The notes beneath the pieces were generated by a model. The model saw only the letters and a list, made by a program, of their open reading frames with translations. It did not search any database and was not told where the DNA came from. DNA of 64,000 nt from Corallococcus macrosporus (GTDB taxonomy: Bacteria; Myxococcota; Myxococcia; Myxococcales; Myxococcaceae): positions 1-64,000 of the forward strand of contig NZ_JAFIMU010000017.1 in NCBI RefSeq assembly GCF_017302985.1, in the 5' to 3' direction. Position numbers and translations under genes: made by a program. Of the stretch, positions 8,610-16,672 are shown in pieces (the stretch's first letter is position 1; the number at the start of each line of letters is the position of its first letter).

Positions 8610-10619
8610 TCAGGACTTGCGCGGGTGGCGGACGTGGCGGCGCGTGTGGCCTCCCGCCTTGGCGTAGCCGTTGACCGGCGTGGGCGGGCCATCCGTGCCG
8701 TGGCGCTCCTTGCCGGCGATGATGTGCTCCACGGCCTTGAGCTGATCCGCGAACGCCTGCTTCAGCTGCCGGCCCAGCTCCTCGGCCTGGTCGTCCAGCT
8801 GCTGCTTCACGTCCGTCATGATGCGCGCGCGGCTCTCCTCGATGCGCGAGGCCACGTCGTCCATGCTCGCCCCTCCGGCGCTGGCTTCCGTCGTGGCGGA
8901 GGCGGAAGTCTCCGGGGACGAAGGCTCCACGCGCGCGGGAGCCCGCGGGGGCTTCGCCGTGGCCCCCGTGCCGATGATGCGCGGCTCCAGGTTCTTCTCG
9001 ATGCGGTCCAGCGAGACGCGGATGGGCGGGGGCACCGTGAACGGCTCGCCGGTGTTGCAGTGCCCGCCCTGCGGGAAGCCGTACTTGTGGTTGCGGTCGT
9101 CTTCAATCTCCTCCGCCTGTCCCGGTGCTTCCTGCGTGAGGGTCTTCGCCAGCTCCAGCGAGTCCTCCTCCAGGCCGCACTGCTCGCGCAGGAACGCGGG
9201 GTTCACGTTGAAGACGTCCACGTTCTGGTCCAACTGCTCCAGCATCTCCGAGTGGAAGTCCACGCGGTTGCCGCCCGGGACGACGGCCTCGTCGTAGTCC
9301 AGGAGGAACAGGTCGATGATCCGGTCGAGGTGGTAGAGCTTGCGGTCCAGCCGCGCCAGCTCCTTCCAGAACTCCACCGACGTGGAGGGGTCCATCAGCA
9401 GCTCCTCGATGGCCTCCTGGACGTCGTTGCGCTCGCGGAACTTGTCGTTGAGCTCCTGCTCCTTGCCCGTCAGGTCGCGGAAGGTGAGCGGGGTGGGGAG
9501 CACCAGGTTGAGCAGCCGCGCGCCGGCGTTGGGCCGGTCGAACGCGTCGATGAAGAGCGTGAGCGCCTCGGTGAAGGCGGCCAGGGGCGCGGAGGCGCCC
9601 TGGACCTTCGCGTTCAGCGCGACGCCCCGGCTGGAGTTGCTGGTGAAGGCGTCGGTGGACGTGTCCAGCAGGGTGCCCGCCACGTCCCGCAGGCGCCGCA
9701 GTTGGATGAGCTCCACCGGCACCGCGGACGCGATGCCGCGCAGGTCATCCGACTGCCGGGGCGCGTTGTTCAAGAGGACGTCCAGCAGCCGCGACATGGC
9801 GTCCGGCCGGACGATGGCGCGCAGGTCCGACTGCCCCCGGGCGCGCAGCTGCTCCAGGAGCTTGCCGTAGGACGCCTGGCCGTCACCCCAGTCGTCGTAG
9901 CCCTCCTGGATGGAGGTGGCGGTGAGCTGCTCCAGGGAGTTGATGAGCGCCTCGCGGCGCTGGCGCAGGTCCTGGAGCGCGACCTGGAACACCGTGCCGC
10001 CCTTGTCGAAGCCCGCGCGGAAGAGGGCCTCTCCGGCGAGGATGCGCAGGAGCGTGGCGTTGTCGTCGATGGACGCCGCGAGCCGGCCGAACTCCTGGCT
10101 CACCGTGGGGTTGAGCATCCCCACCAGGCGCGCCACGCGCGCGCAGTCCCCCAGCTTGCGCACGGAATAGAAGGCCCGGTCGCGCGACACGGGGTCCACC
10201 GCCAGGTTCGCCGCGGCCTCGCCCTCGTCCACCTCCGCGAGGATGGAGTCGCGCCAGCCGCACACGGGCTCCTTGAAGTCGCGGTTGGAGGCCAGGTTCA
10301 CCGCGATGTCCAGGTCGTCCGCCAGTGCCTTGCGCTCCTGGCGGAAGCGGCGCTGGCCCGGCGAGTCCAGGGTGCCGGTCATCATTCCCAGGGCCGGCTC
10401 GGGCGTGGCCTGGACGCGGATGGGCTGGCCCCGGCTCTCGTCGTCCAGGCGCGCGGCCGTGGTGGGGTAGAGCTTGCGCAGCGCGTACACCACCGCCTTG
10501 GGGTCACGCGCGTCGGACACGCCCAGCTGGCGGCGCAGGAACTCGTCGAACTTCGTCTTCGCGCTCGAGGTCAGCGCCATGGATGCGGCGGGGCTCTTGC
10601 CCTTCACGTTCTCGTACAT
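8610..10619 (-). CDS. Unrecognised 669-residue operon protein with C-terminal coiled coil
   Basis: This large soluble protein of unknown family starts at an ATG (10619) behind a gggaggg site. Residues ~20-500 look helical, with repeated Leu/Arg/Asp-rich segments and no catalytic motif I can name. A HKYGFPQGGHCNTGEPF segment near 520-540 combines His and Cys. A Pro/Ala/Ser/Thr-rich linker follows, then a predicted coiled coil (MDDVASRIEESRARIMTDVKQQ and the following 30 residues) and a basic, His/Arg-rich tail (GGHTRRHVRHPRKS). It is the fourth gene of the operon, 21 bases after the metallopeptidase-like gene. The coiled coil and tail suggest assembly or polyanion binding; that is inference. 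Confidence 0.65.
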   Translation of the reverse strand: MYENVKGKSPAASMALTSSAKTKFDEFLRRQLGVSDARDPKAVVYALRKLYPTTAARLDDESRGQPIRVQATPEPALGMMTGTLDSPGQRRFRQERKALADDLDIAVNLASNRDFKEPVCGWRDSILAEVDEGEAAANLAVDPVSRDRAFYSVRKLGDCARVARLVGMLNPTVSQEFGRLAASIDDNATLLRILAGEALFRAGFDKGGTVFQVALQDLRQRREALINSLEQLTATSIQEGYDDWGDGQASYGKLLEQLRARGQSDLRAIVRPDAMSRLLDVLLNNAPRQSDDLRGIASAVPVELIQLRRLRDVAGTLLDTSTDAFTSNSSRGVALNAKVQGASAPLAAFTEALTLFIDAFDRPNAGARLLNLVLPTPLTFRDLTGKEQELNDKFRERNDVQEAIEELLMDPSTSVEFWKELARLDRKLYHLDRIIDLFLLDYDEAVVPGGNRVDFHSEMLEQLDQNVDVFNVNPAFLREQCGLEEDSLELAKTLTQEAPGQAEEIEDDRNHKYGFPQGGHCNTGEPFTVPPPIRVSLDRIEKNLEPRIIGTGATAKPPRAPARVEPSSPETSASATTEASAGGASMDDVASRIEESRARIMTDVKQQLDDQAEELGRQLKQAFADQLKAVEHIIAGKERHGTDGPPTPVNGYAKAGGHTRRHVRHPRKS

Positions 10620-10640
10620 CGTCCCTCCCTTGAGGTCCTG

Positions 10641-11945
10641 TCATGCGGCCAGGGTGACGCCCACGCCTGGCATCCGCGCGCTGCGCGAGCCGAGCCTCAC
10701 CAGATGATTGAGCACCGTCCGCGAGATGCGCTCGGGCGGGGCCAGCCTCCGTTCGAGCGCCTCGCGGCTGGCGCTCACCACGTAGCGCGGCGGCAGTCCC
10801 GGCGGGATGTGGCCCCGCGCCAGGGACTCCGCGGCCTGTTCGATGCGCTGCTGATCCGACGGCCAGAAGGGCATCACGTCCACCAGCGCGCGCTGCGCGA
10901 GGCCCCGGCGGGGCTGAAAGGCAATCTCGTCCACCACGTGGGGGATGAGCCTGCGCGCCGTGCACAGCAGCATCCGCGGGATGCGGGCGAAGGGCAGCTG
11001 CGCGCGGTACAGCCGGTTCCAGTTGTCGTAGGTGTCCCGGGCGTGTTTCAGGAAGCCCATGCGCCGGAGCATCTCCGCCTGGATGAACACCCGCAGGAAC
11101 GGCGTGGGGTGGGCGCTGAGCGGGTGGAACGTCAGCACCCGCGACGGCGGGTACGCGAGGAAGTCCTTCATCGAGTGCACCGACGCGGGGCCCCCGAGCA
11201 GGCACGCCATGAGGTCCGCGAAGATCTCCTTGTGCCAGCGGCCCCACAGGCGCGTGAGCCACGGGTTGCCGGTGGCGTGCAGCACCCGCCGCTGGAGCGC
11301 GGCCTCCGTCTCCTGCCAGATGCCCAGGTCCGCCTGCAGGTTGTGGCCGATTTCATGGAGGATGACGCCCATGCCCCACGGCGCCTCCACGCGCTCGTAG
11401 GGCACGCGGATGAGCGGGAAGGGGTTGCGCTCCCCGAGCAGCCGGCGCAACAGCACGCCGCGCCGGAAGGTGGCCGGGGAGAAGCCGTGCTCCAGGTAGG
11501 TGAGCGGCTTGAGCATGGGGCCGTGCAACAGCCCCGGCGCGGCCTGGCGCACGGCCTGGAAGCAGTCCACCGCGATGGCGTCGCAGGCGGCCAGGGCCGG
11601 CGCGAACCGCGTGCCGCGCTGGCTGAAGACGTCGAAGAAGAGGCCGTAGGCGCGGCGGGCGCGGTCGATTTCGCGCTCCAGCAGCGCGTTGCGCTCCAGC
11701 ACCTCGTGCGGGTGGGGCGGGGCGTCGCGCAGCCGGCCGTTCAGCCGGTCCAGCGCGCGGCGCACGTCGCGGTCGATTTCGCCCAGCCGCGCGTTGGCCG
11801 CCGCGAAGTGCGCGGTGGAGGGGGCATAGGGGACGTCCCGCGGCCGGATGCCCACGTCCTGCGGCGTGAGGCGCGACAGCCGCCCCGCCCGGAACGTGAT
11901 GCTCTGGACCTTGGCCCGCAGGAACTGCTGAAGCGCGTCCGCCAT
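10641..11945 (-). CDS. Putative zinc metallopeptidase (HEIGHN gluzincin-like)
   Basis: This 434-residue soluble protein has a classic zinc site: HEIGHN at residues 197-202 (H197, E198, H201). Downstream is KEIFADL, whose E240 would be the third ligand as in gluzincins. The spacing of 39 residues between H201 and E240 is within the family range. No signal peptide, propeptide or membrane helix is seen, so it would act in the cytoplasm or be exported by a non-Sec route. Residues ~60-110 look helical. It lies between the two acidic-tail genes upstream and the two large unknown genes downstream in one operon, which makes those products plausible substrates or partners. Peptidase activity is inferred from the motif only. 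Confidence 0.7.
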   Translation of the reverse strand: MADALQQFLRAKVQSITFRAGRLSRLTPQDVGIRPRDVPYAPSTAHFAAANARLGEIDRDVRRALDRLNGRLRDAPPHPHEVLERNALLEREIDRARRAYGLFFDVFSQRGTRFAPALAACDAIAVDCFQAVRQAAPGLLHGPMLKPLTYLEHGFSPATFRRGVLLRRLLGERNPFPLIRVPYERVEAPWGMGVILHEIGHNLQADLGIWQETEAALQRRVLHATGNPWLTRLWGRWHKEIFADLMACLLGGPASVHSMKDFLAYPPSRVLTFHPLSAHPTPFLRVFIQAEMLRRMGFLKHARDTYDNWNRLYRAQLPFARIPRMLLCTARRLIPHVVDEIAFQPRRGLAQRALVDVMPFWPSDQQRIEQAAESLARGHIPPGLPPRYVVSASREALERRLAPPERISRTVLNHLVRLGSRSARMPGVGVTLAA

Positions 11946-11983
11946 TGCCCGCCTCCCCCCTCGTCCCGTTCACGCCAACCGGC

Positions 11984-13057
11984 TCACCTGACGACGACGC
12001 GCACCGGTCCCCGCAGGACCACGGTCCGCATCCGGCGCATCCCCAGGCCGCCCATCATGGGATTCACGCGGCCGCGGACCCCGGGCCTGCGCAGGCCCGC
12101 GCGCGTCCGGAGCTGGCGCACGCCGGCGAGCGGACGGGCCAGGCGGCGCACCACGCGCGGGTTGGAGATGACGCGCCCGCCGATGCGCCGGAGCATGCGC
12201 GGCACGGCCTGGGGGCTCGCGCCCTGCTGGCGCACCAGCCGCGTGACCTGGCGCACCACGCGCGTCACCGCCGGCAGGGCCCGCGGGCCGTAGCGCTGGC
12301 TGATGCGCGAGGCGAGCTGCGTCGTCATGTTCCCCACCGCCCGGCCCAGCGCGCGGGCCTGCTGCGGGTTCTGCCGGCGGCGCGCGGGAGACATCGTGTT
12401 GCGCACCACGTGCCGCGCCGCGAGCCCGCCCAGCACACGGTTGAAGGCGTCCAGGTCCTCGTCCCCGGCGTAGTCCCCGGCGGCGTCCGCGAAGGCGTCC
12501 ATGGCGTCCGCGCGGAGCAGCCCCCCCAGGGTGCGGCCAATCTCCTGGCCCGCGATGCCGCCCAGCCGGGGCGCGGCCTGGCGGATGAGCCGCATGGCGA
12601 TGGGCATGGCCCGCCGGCGGATGCGCTGGAACGTGGGCCCGGCGATGGTGGCCAGCCGGCGCGCGCCGGCCCTCAGGCGGCGGAGGAACTCCTCCTCGTC
12701 CTGCGCGTCCATCGCGTCCGCGAAGGCGTCGTCCAGGGCGTTGGGGTTGTCCAGGTCGAAGCCCTCGGCCTCCATGGTGGTGGGGTTCTCCTCGAAGCCC
12801 TCCTCCATGCCCTCGCCTTCGAAGGAGTCCTCCATGGTGGTGGGGTTCTCCTCGAAGCCCTCCTCCATGCCCTCCATCTCGAAGCCCTCGCCCTCGAAGG
12901 AGTCCTCCATGGCGGTGGGGTTCTCCTCGAAGCCGTCCTCCTCGAAGCCCTCGGCCTCGAAGCCTTCGCCCTCGAAGCCCTCCTCGCCCTCTGCCAGCAG
13001 GTCGGACATCTCATCGCCCTCGCCCGAAAACTCCTCTTCGAAAGGCTGTGGTTGCAT
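11984..13057 (-). CDS. Lysine-free protein: acidic repeat tail plus arginine-rich core
   Basis: This 357-residue protein of unknown family has a striking charge split. Residues 1-124 contain no Arg or Lys and are built from EGFEGEGFE / EENPTTMEDSFEGEG repeats. From FLRRLRAGARR onward the chain is very Arg-rich and helical (RIRRRAMPIAMRLIRQAAPRL), ending in a basic Gly/Arg/Val tail. The whole protein has no lysine. The ATG at 13057 is behind an aaggagg site. It is a paralogue of the product of the gene immediately upstream (gap 43 bp). The acidic tail is encoded by a 60-bp tandem repeat. Assembly, polyanion mimicry or a removable acidic propeptide are possible roles; none is shown. Confidence 0.7.
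   Translation of the reverse strand: MQPQPFEEEFSGEGDEMSDLLAEGEEGFEGEGFEAEGFEEDGFEENPTAMEDSFEGEGFEMEGMEEGFEENPTTMEDSFEGEGMEEGFEENPTTMEAEGFDLDNPNALDDAFADAMDAQDEEEFLRRLRAGARRLATIAGPTFQRIRRRAMPIAMRLIRQAAPRLGGIAGQEIGRTLGGLLRADAMDAFADAAGDYAGDEDLDAFNRVLGGLAARHVVRNTMSPARRRQNPQQARALGRAVGNMTTQLASRISQRYGPRALPAVTRVVRQVTRLVRQQGASPQAVPRMLRRIGGRVISNPRVVRRLARPLAGVRQLRTRAGLRRPGVRGRVNPMMGGLGMRRMRTVVLRGPVRVVVR
12769..12985. repeat. 60-bp coding minisatellite in acidic-tail gene
   Basis: Bases 12769-12814 recur identically at 12829-12874 (offset 60). A third, slightly changed copy begins at about 12902 (offset about 72), followed by shorter ctcgaagcc units to about 12985. The lengths are multiples of three, so copy-number change would lengthen or shorten the acidic tail without a frameshift. 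Confidence 0.85.
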
Positions 13058-13100
13058 GGGGTACTCCTCCTTGTCCTGAAGACTTCGTGAGTGGTTCGAC

Positions 13101-14270
13101 CTAAGCGCGGCGGACGGCCGCGGCGCTGACGGCGGAGACGGGGATGCGGCGCAGCACCTGGTGCCGCGCGTGCACCCGCCGCGCGGCCACGCGCGCCGGG
13201 ACGACCCCCATCGCGGGCACCCGCACCGCTCGCGCGAGCACCCGCTGTCCCACGCCCTGCACCACCGTGGGCATCGCCCCGATGGCGCCCCCGGGACCGC
13301 GCTGGCACAGCTGCCTGGCGGCGAGCCGGGCGATGGCGCGCATCAGCCGCAGCCGCCGGCCCGCGGTGCCCGGCACCCGCTGGACGGCGCGGATCAGCTG
13401 CTGCTCCACGCCGCGTGCGCGCGAGCGCAGCACGCCCTGGGCGGCGGCGCCGAGCGTGCGGCTCATGGGCACCGCCTGCCGGGTCACCACGCGCGCCGCG
13501 AGCCCCGCGCCCAGCGGAAGGGCCACGGCGGCCGGCACCTGCCGCGCGTCCGCCATGTCCGCCAGCGCGTCCAGCGACGCGTCGTCGTCCGCGCCGTCGC
13601 CGCGCAGGAGGGAGGACGCGATGCGCCCGCCCACGCCGGGAACCAGGCCGCCCACCGCCCCCGCGAGCGCACCGCGCAGCCCCTGTCCCCGCAGCAGCCC
13701 CTGCGCCGCGCCAATGCCCGCCGCGACGACCCGTCCCCACGGCCCCGCGAGCCCCGCCACGCGCTGCACCACCGGCAGCGCGCGAGCGAGCAGCGGCCCC
13801 GCGCGGCGCAGCGCCGCGGCCCCCAGCTGCCCCACCCGCCGCACGCCTCGCGCCACGCCGCGCGCGGCACGCCGCACGCGCTGGCCGATGCGGCGCAGGA
13901 ACGCCTCGGCGTCATCCGCGTCCATGGACTCCAGGACGAAGGGGTTGAGCGTGCGCGCGAGCGCCACGGCGGCGGGGCCGGAGACGAGGCGTTGGGCGGT
14001 GGTCGGCACGTACAGACCGCTGGCCAGGTCCTGCTCGAACGCGTCGAAGCCGTCCTCTTCCAGGAAGGCGTCCTCGGCCTCGGCCTCGGCGAACAGCTCC
14101 TCGAAGCCGTCGTCCTCGAAGCCCTCCGACTCGAAGGGGTCGTCCTCGAAGCCCTCCAGGTCGCTGAACTCGTCCGCCAGGTCCTCCAGCTCCTGGAGGG
14201 CATCCGCGCCCTCCCAGGCGTCCATGGCGTCGAGGGACTCCACATCGGACAGCAACTCAGCGCTGGTCAT
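13101..14270 (-). CDS. Lysine-free acidic-tail/arginine-core protein, first gene of the operon
   Basis: This 389-residue paralogue of the 11984-13057 product has the same design. Residues 1-93 have no Arg or Lys and are rich in Glu, Asp, Phe and Leu (EGFEDDPFESEGFEDDGFEE). A core then begins near AEAFLRRIGQRVRRAARG and is rich in Arg, Ala, Gly and Val, with long hydrophobic Gly/Ala stretches (GPWGRVVAAGIGAAQGLL). No lysine occurs anywhere. I chose the start MTSAELL at 14270 because of the gaggggg site upstream; ten more codons are open to 14300. It is the promoter-proximal gene and faces the AlkD-like gene divergently across 116 bases. The function is unknown. Confidence 0.7.
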   Translation of the reverse strand: MTSAELLSDVESLDAMDAWEGADALQELEDLADEFSDLEGFEDDPFESEGFEDDGFEELFAEAEAEDAFLEEDGFDAFEQDLASGLYVPTTAQRLVSGPAAVALARTLNPFVLESMDADDAEAFLRRIGQRVRRAARGVARGVRRVGQLGAAALRRAGPLLARALPVVQRVAGLAGPWGRVVAAGIGAAQGLLRGQGLRGALAGAVGGLVPGVGGRIASSLLRGDGADDDASLDALADMADARQVPAAVALPLGAGLAARVVTRQAVPMSRTLGAAAQGVLRSRARGVEQQLIRAVQRVPGTAGRRLRLMRAIARLAARQLCQRGPGGAIGAMPTVVQGVGQRVLARAVRVPAMGVVPARVAARRVHARHQVLRRIPVSAVSAAAVRRA

Positions 14271-14386
14271 CGCTTCCCCCTCGCATCGCGGGACATCCAC
14301 ATCCCTTCACGGGCCCCAAGTTGGAGAAGGGACACGGGGAGCGGCAGTCACACGTTTGAGCTAGTGCTGGCAGAATCCCGCGCGCC

Positions 14387-15154
14387 ATGACCCTGGAAGA
14401 GACGATGCGGGAGCTGGAGCGGCTGGGCACGGAGCAGACGCGGAAGACCTATCTGCGGCACGGCGCCCCCCAGCCCCTGTCCGGAGTGAACTTCGGTCCG
14501 TTGACGGTGTTGAGGAAGCGGCTGGGCACGGACGACGCGCTCGCCCGGGCGCTCTGGGCGTCGGGCCACACGGAGGCGCGGCTGTTGGCGACGATGGTGG
14601 TGGACGCGCCCGCGATGCCCTGGAAGGAGCTGGACGCGTGGGCGAAGGGGCTGGACTGGCACACGCTCACGGACGTCTTCGTGACGAACGTGGTGCGGCG
14701 CTCACCGCACGCGGCGAAGGCGCTCACGTGGACGCGGTCGAAGTCCGAGTGGGTGGGACGCGCGGGCTGGCAGAGCCTGGCCGTGCTGCTCACGAAGACC
14801 GCGGTGCTCGAGGACGAGGACCTGCTGCCGTGGGTGAAGCGCATCGAGGCGGAGCTGCCGGGCGCGAGGAACCGCGTGCGCGAGGCGATGAACAGCGCGC
14901 TCATCGCGCTGGGCGCCACCGGAGGCGCGCTCCAGGACGCGGCGCTCGCGGCGGCGAAGCGGCTGGGCCGCGTGGAGGTGGATCACGGCGACACGGCCTG
15001 TGAGACGCCGGATGCCGCCGGGTACATCCAGAAGATCCAGGCCCGGAAGCAGGCCCGCGCTCCAGCGAAGCCGGCCTCCGTGAAGCAGGCTCCGAAGCAG
15101 AAGCTCGCTGCCGCGAAGAAGCCGCCCGCGGCGCGCACGCGGCCTCGCGCCTGA
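14387..15154 (+). CDS. DNA alkylation repair (AlkD-like HEAT-repeat) protein
   Basis: This 255-residue protein of the DNA alkylation repair family consists of HEAT-like helical repeats that bind damaged DNA. Features seen are an N-terminal GTEQTRKTYLRHG segment, FGPLTVLRKRLGTD, the Trp/Asp-rich middle (AWAKGLDWHTLTDVFVTNVV) and the family-like GRVEVDHGDTACETPDAAGYI ending at about residue 215. A Lys/Ala/Pro-rich basic tail of 40 residues follows and may help DNA binding. It is monocistronic and divergent from the operon at 14270. Glycosylase activity is known for some AlkD proteins only; here it is inferred. Confidence 0.8.
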   Translation: MTLEETMRELERLGTEQTRKTYLRHGAPQPLSGVNFGPLTVLRKRLGTDDALARALWASGHTEARLLATMVVDAPAMPWKELDAWAKGLDWHTLTDVFVTNVVRRSPHAAKALTWTRSKSEWVGRAGWQSLAVLLTKTAVLEDEDLLPWVKRIEAELPGARNRVREAMNSALIALGATGGALQDAALAAAKRLGRVEVDHGDTACETPDAAGYIQKIQARKQARAPAKPASVKQAPKQKLAAAKKPPAARTRPRA

Positions 15155-15157
15155 CCG

Positions 15158-15217
15158 GCCGCGCGAGCACCGCGTGCAGGCGGCCCGCGCGTCCGGCGTT
15201 CGAGCCGGGCGCGCGGC
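15158..15217. terminator. Hairpin between convergent genes
   Basis: Arms gccgcgcg (15158-15165) and cgcgcggc (15210-15217) are perfectly complementary, with an inner ccggc/gccgg stem. It lies between the stops at 15154 (plus) and 15231 (minus), as a bidirectional terminator would, but lacks a clear T run. Confidence 0.4.
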
Positions 15218-15230
15218 ACCCCTCAACACC

Positions 15231-16541
15231 TCAGGGCTTCACGCACGCGGCCTGGCCGCCCGCGTCCTTGTACGCCTTCACGCGCTTGAGCAGGTTGCCG
15301 CCGTCCGTCTCCGGCGTGGTCTGCTCGTAGTTGCCCGCGCCGAAGAGCATGCCCACGCCGCCCGCGGCGGCGACTTCCCCCGGGTGGGTGAGGAAGTAGT
15401 CCACGCGGTTGTCGCGCCACTGCTTGTCGCTGTTGGGCAGGGCCATGTTGCCCACCGGCAACTGCCACCACAGGTGCGGCTTGTTGAGCCGCGTGGAGAC
15501 GGCCTTCGCCCAGGTGAAGGCCTGGTGGAAGTGCGGCAGCTTGCGGTTCTCCGGGTCCCACCAGGCCGCGCTGCCCGTCGTCTGCTGGTACCAGCCCGCG
15601 TCGCGGTCGGACGCCTCCACCGTGACGAAGTCGGTGTCGCCCGCGCCCACGGAGAGCAGGAAGTCCGCCACCTTGTTCGCCTCGCCCGCCACGTCGAACG
15701 ACGCGTCCGTGTTCTGGGACACGTCCACCTTCGTCGCCCACGCGCTCGCGTGCAGGCCCACCTTCGCGTTGGGCGCGTACTTGCGCACCATGGCGATCAT
15801 GCACTTGCCCAGGCCCGCGGCGTTGTTCTCCATGCTGCCGCAGTCCGTGGGGTTCGCCGCCTTCACCGCCGCCGGCGTGGACTGCGCCCGGCCGTCCTGC
15901 GGGAAGAACTGGAGGTAGGCCCACATGTCCGGTTCAATCTGCAGCAGCACCTTCTCCTGGCCCACCTGCTTGAGCAGGAAGCGCCAGTCCGCGAGGTAGC
16001 GCCCCAGGAACGCGGAGTCGTTGAGCGCCTTGAGCTGCGCCTCGCCCTCCGTGTAGCCGCTGGCCTGGAACGCCTCGTAGTAGGTGATGAAGGGGAGCTG
16101 CCCCTTCGCCTGCGTGGCCTTGATGAAGCCGCGCACGTAGTCGCCGGGCGCCTGCGAGACGTCCTGCCAGCAGCCCCACCAGTTGCACGCGCCGTTGGCG
16201 CACGACGTGCCGGCGGACGTGCACCCGGACGTGCACGACGTGCACGCGTCCTTCGAGTCGAACACGCCCGCCGCGATGTAGAGGTAGCGCACGTCGAAGG
16301 GCGCCTTGCCCGCCGTCTCCTCCTCCATCTGCGCGCCCACCAGCACCGTGCTCCGGCCCAGCGTGGTGAGGAACTGCGCGCCCAGGCACGCCGAGCCGTC
16401 ACCCGGCGTCACCCCGGGCCCGTCCGTGCCCGGTCCGGGCTCGTCACCCGGCGAACTCGAATCCGAACAGCCCGCCACGGCCAGGAGGCCCGCGGCGAGG
16501 AACGGCCAACACTTCCGACGAAACAGGGCAGGGGTCCGCAT
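15231..16541 (-). CDS. Lipoprotein, possible TIM-barrel glycosidase-like
   Basis: Start MRTPALF at 16541 gives a lipoprotein signal (WPFLAAGLLAVAGC, lipobox AGC at about residue 23) and a Ser/Pro/Gly/Asp linker. The mature domain (436 residues in all) has a Cys-rich insert (CTSCTSGCTSAGTSCANGAC) and phrases such as PFITYYEAF, VLLQIEPDMWAYL, AKVGLHASAW, DFVTVEASDRDAGWY and HLWWQLPVGNMA. These look like successive beta strands of a TIM barrel with acidic residues at strand ends, as in glycoside hydrolases. I cannot name the family. Probably surface or periplasmic. It is divergent from the lipoprotein gene at 16673. Confidence 0.6.
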   Translation of the reverse strand: MRTPALFRRKCWPFLAAGLLAVAGCSDSSSPGDEPGPGTDGPGVTPGDGSACLGAQFLTTLGRSTVLVGAQMEEETAGKAPFDVRYLYIAAGVFDSKDACTSCTSGCTSAGTSCANGACNWWGCWQDVSQAPGDYVRGFIKATQAKGQLPFITYYEAFQASGYTEGEAQLKALNDSAFLGRYLADWRFLLKQVGQEKVLLQIEPDMWAYLQFFPQDGRAQSTPAAVKAANPTDCGSMENNAAGLGKCMIAMVRKYAPNAKVGLHASAWATKVDVSQNTDASFDVAGEANKVADFLLSVGAGDTDFVTVEASDRDAGWYQQTTGSAAWWDPENRKLPHFHQAFTWAKAVSTRLNKPHLWWQLPVGNMALPNSDKQWRDNRVDYFLTHPGEVAAAGGVGMLFGAGNYEQTTPETDGGNLLKRVKAYKDAGGQAACVKP

Positions 16542-16672
16542 GATGTCCGAAACTCTACTCCGGCCCCGTCCCCGCACGCCTCCCACCCCTGGACGGTTCT
16601 TCTCGCATTCCAAGGAAGTCTTGAGTCACGCTCGCCCCACCGGCGAACAGCCGGCCTTCCCCCGAGGTGTGC

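Noticed and set aside
6602..8674. Plus-strand 690-codon open frame
   Set aside because: It is opposite the DUF4438-like and 365-residue genes and is rich in His, Arg and Val as expected of a shadow.
8625..12293. Plus-strand 1222-codon open frame
   Set aside because: It mirrors three minus-strand genes with good start sites. Its protein is His/Arg/Gln/Leu-rich, typical of antisense frames in GC-rich DNA.
14271..14300. Upstream start for the first operon protein
   Set aside because: The extra ten residues include Arg and Cys, unlike the tail, and the strong site gaggggg belongs to the start at 14270.
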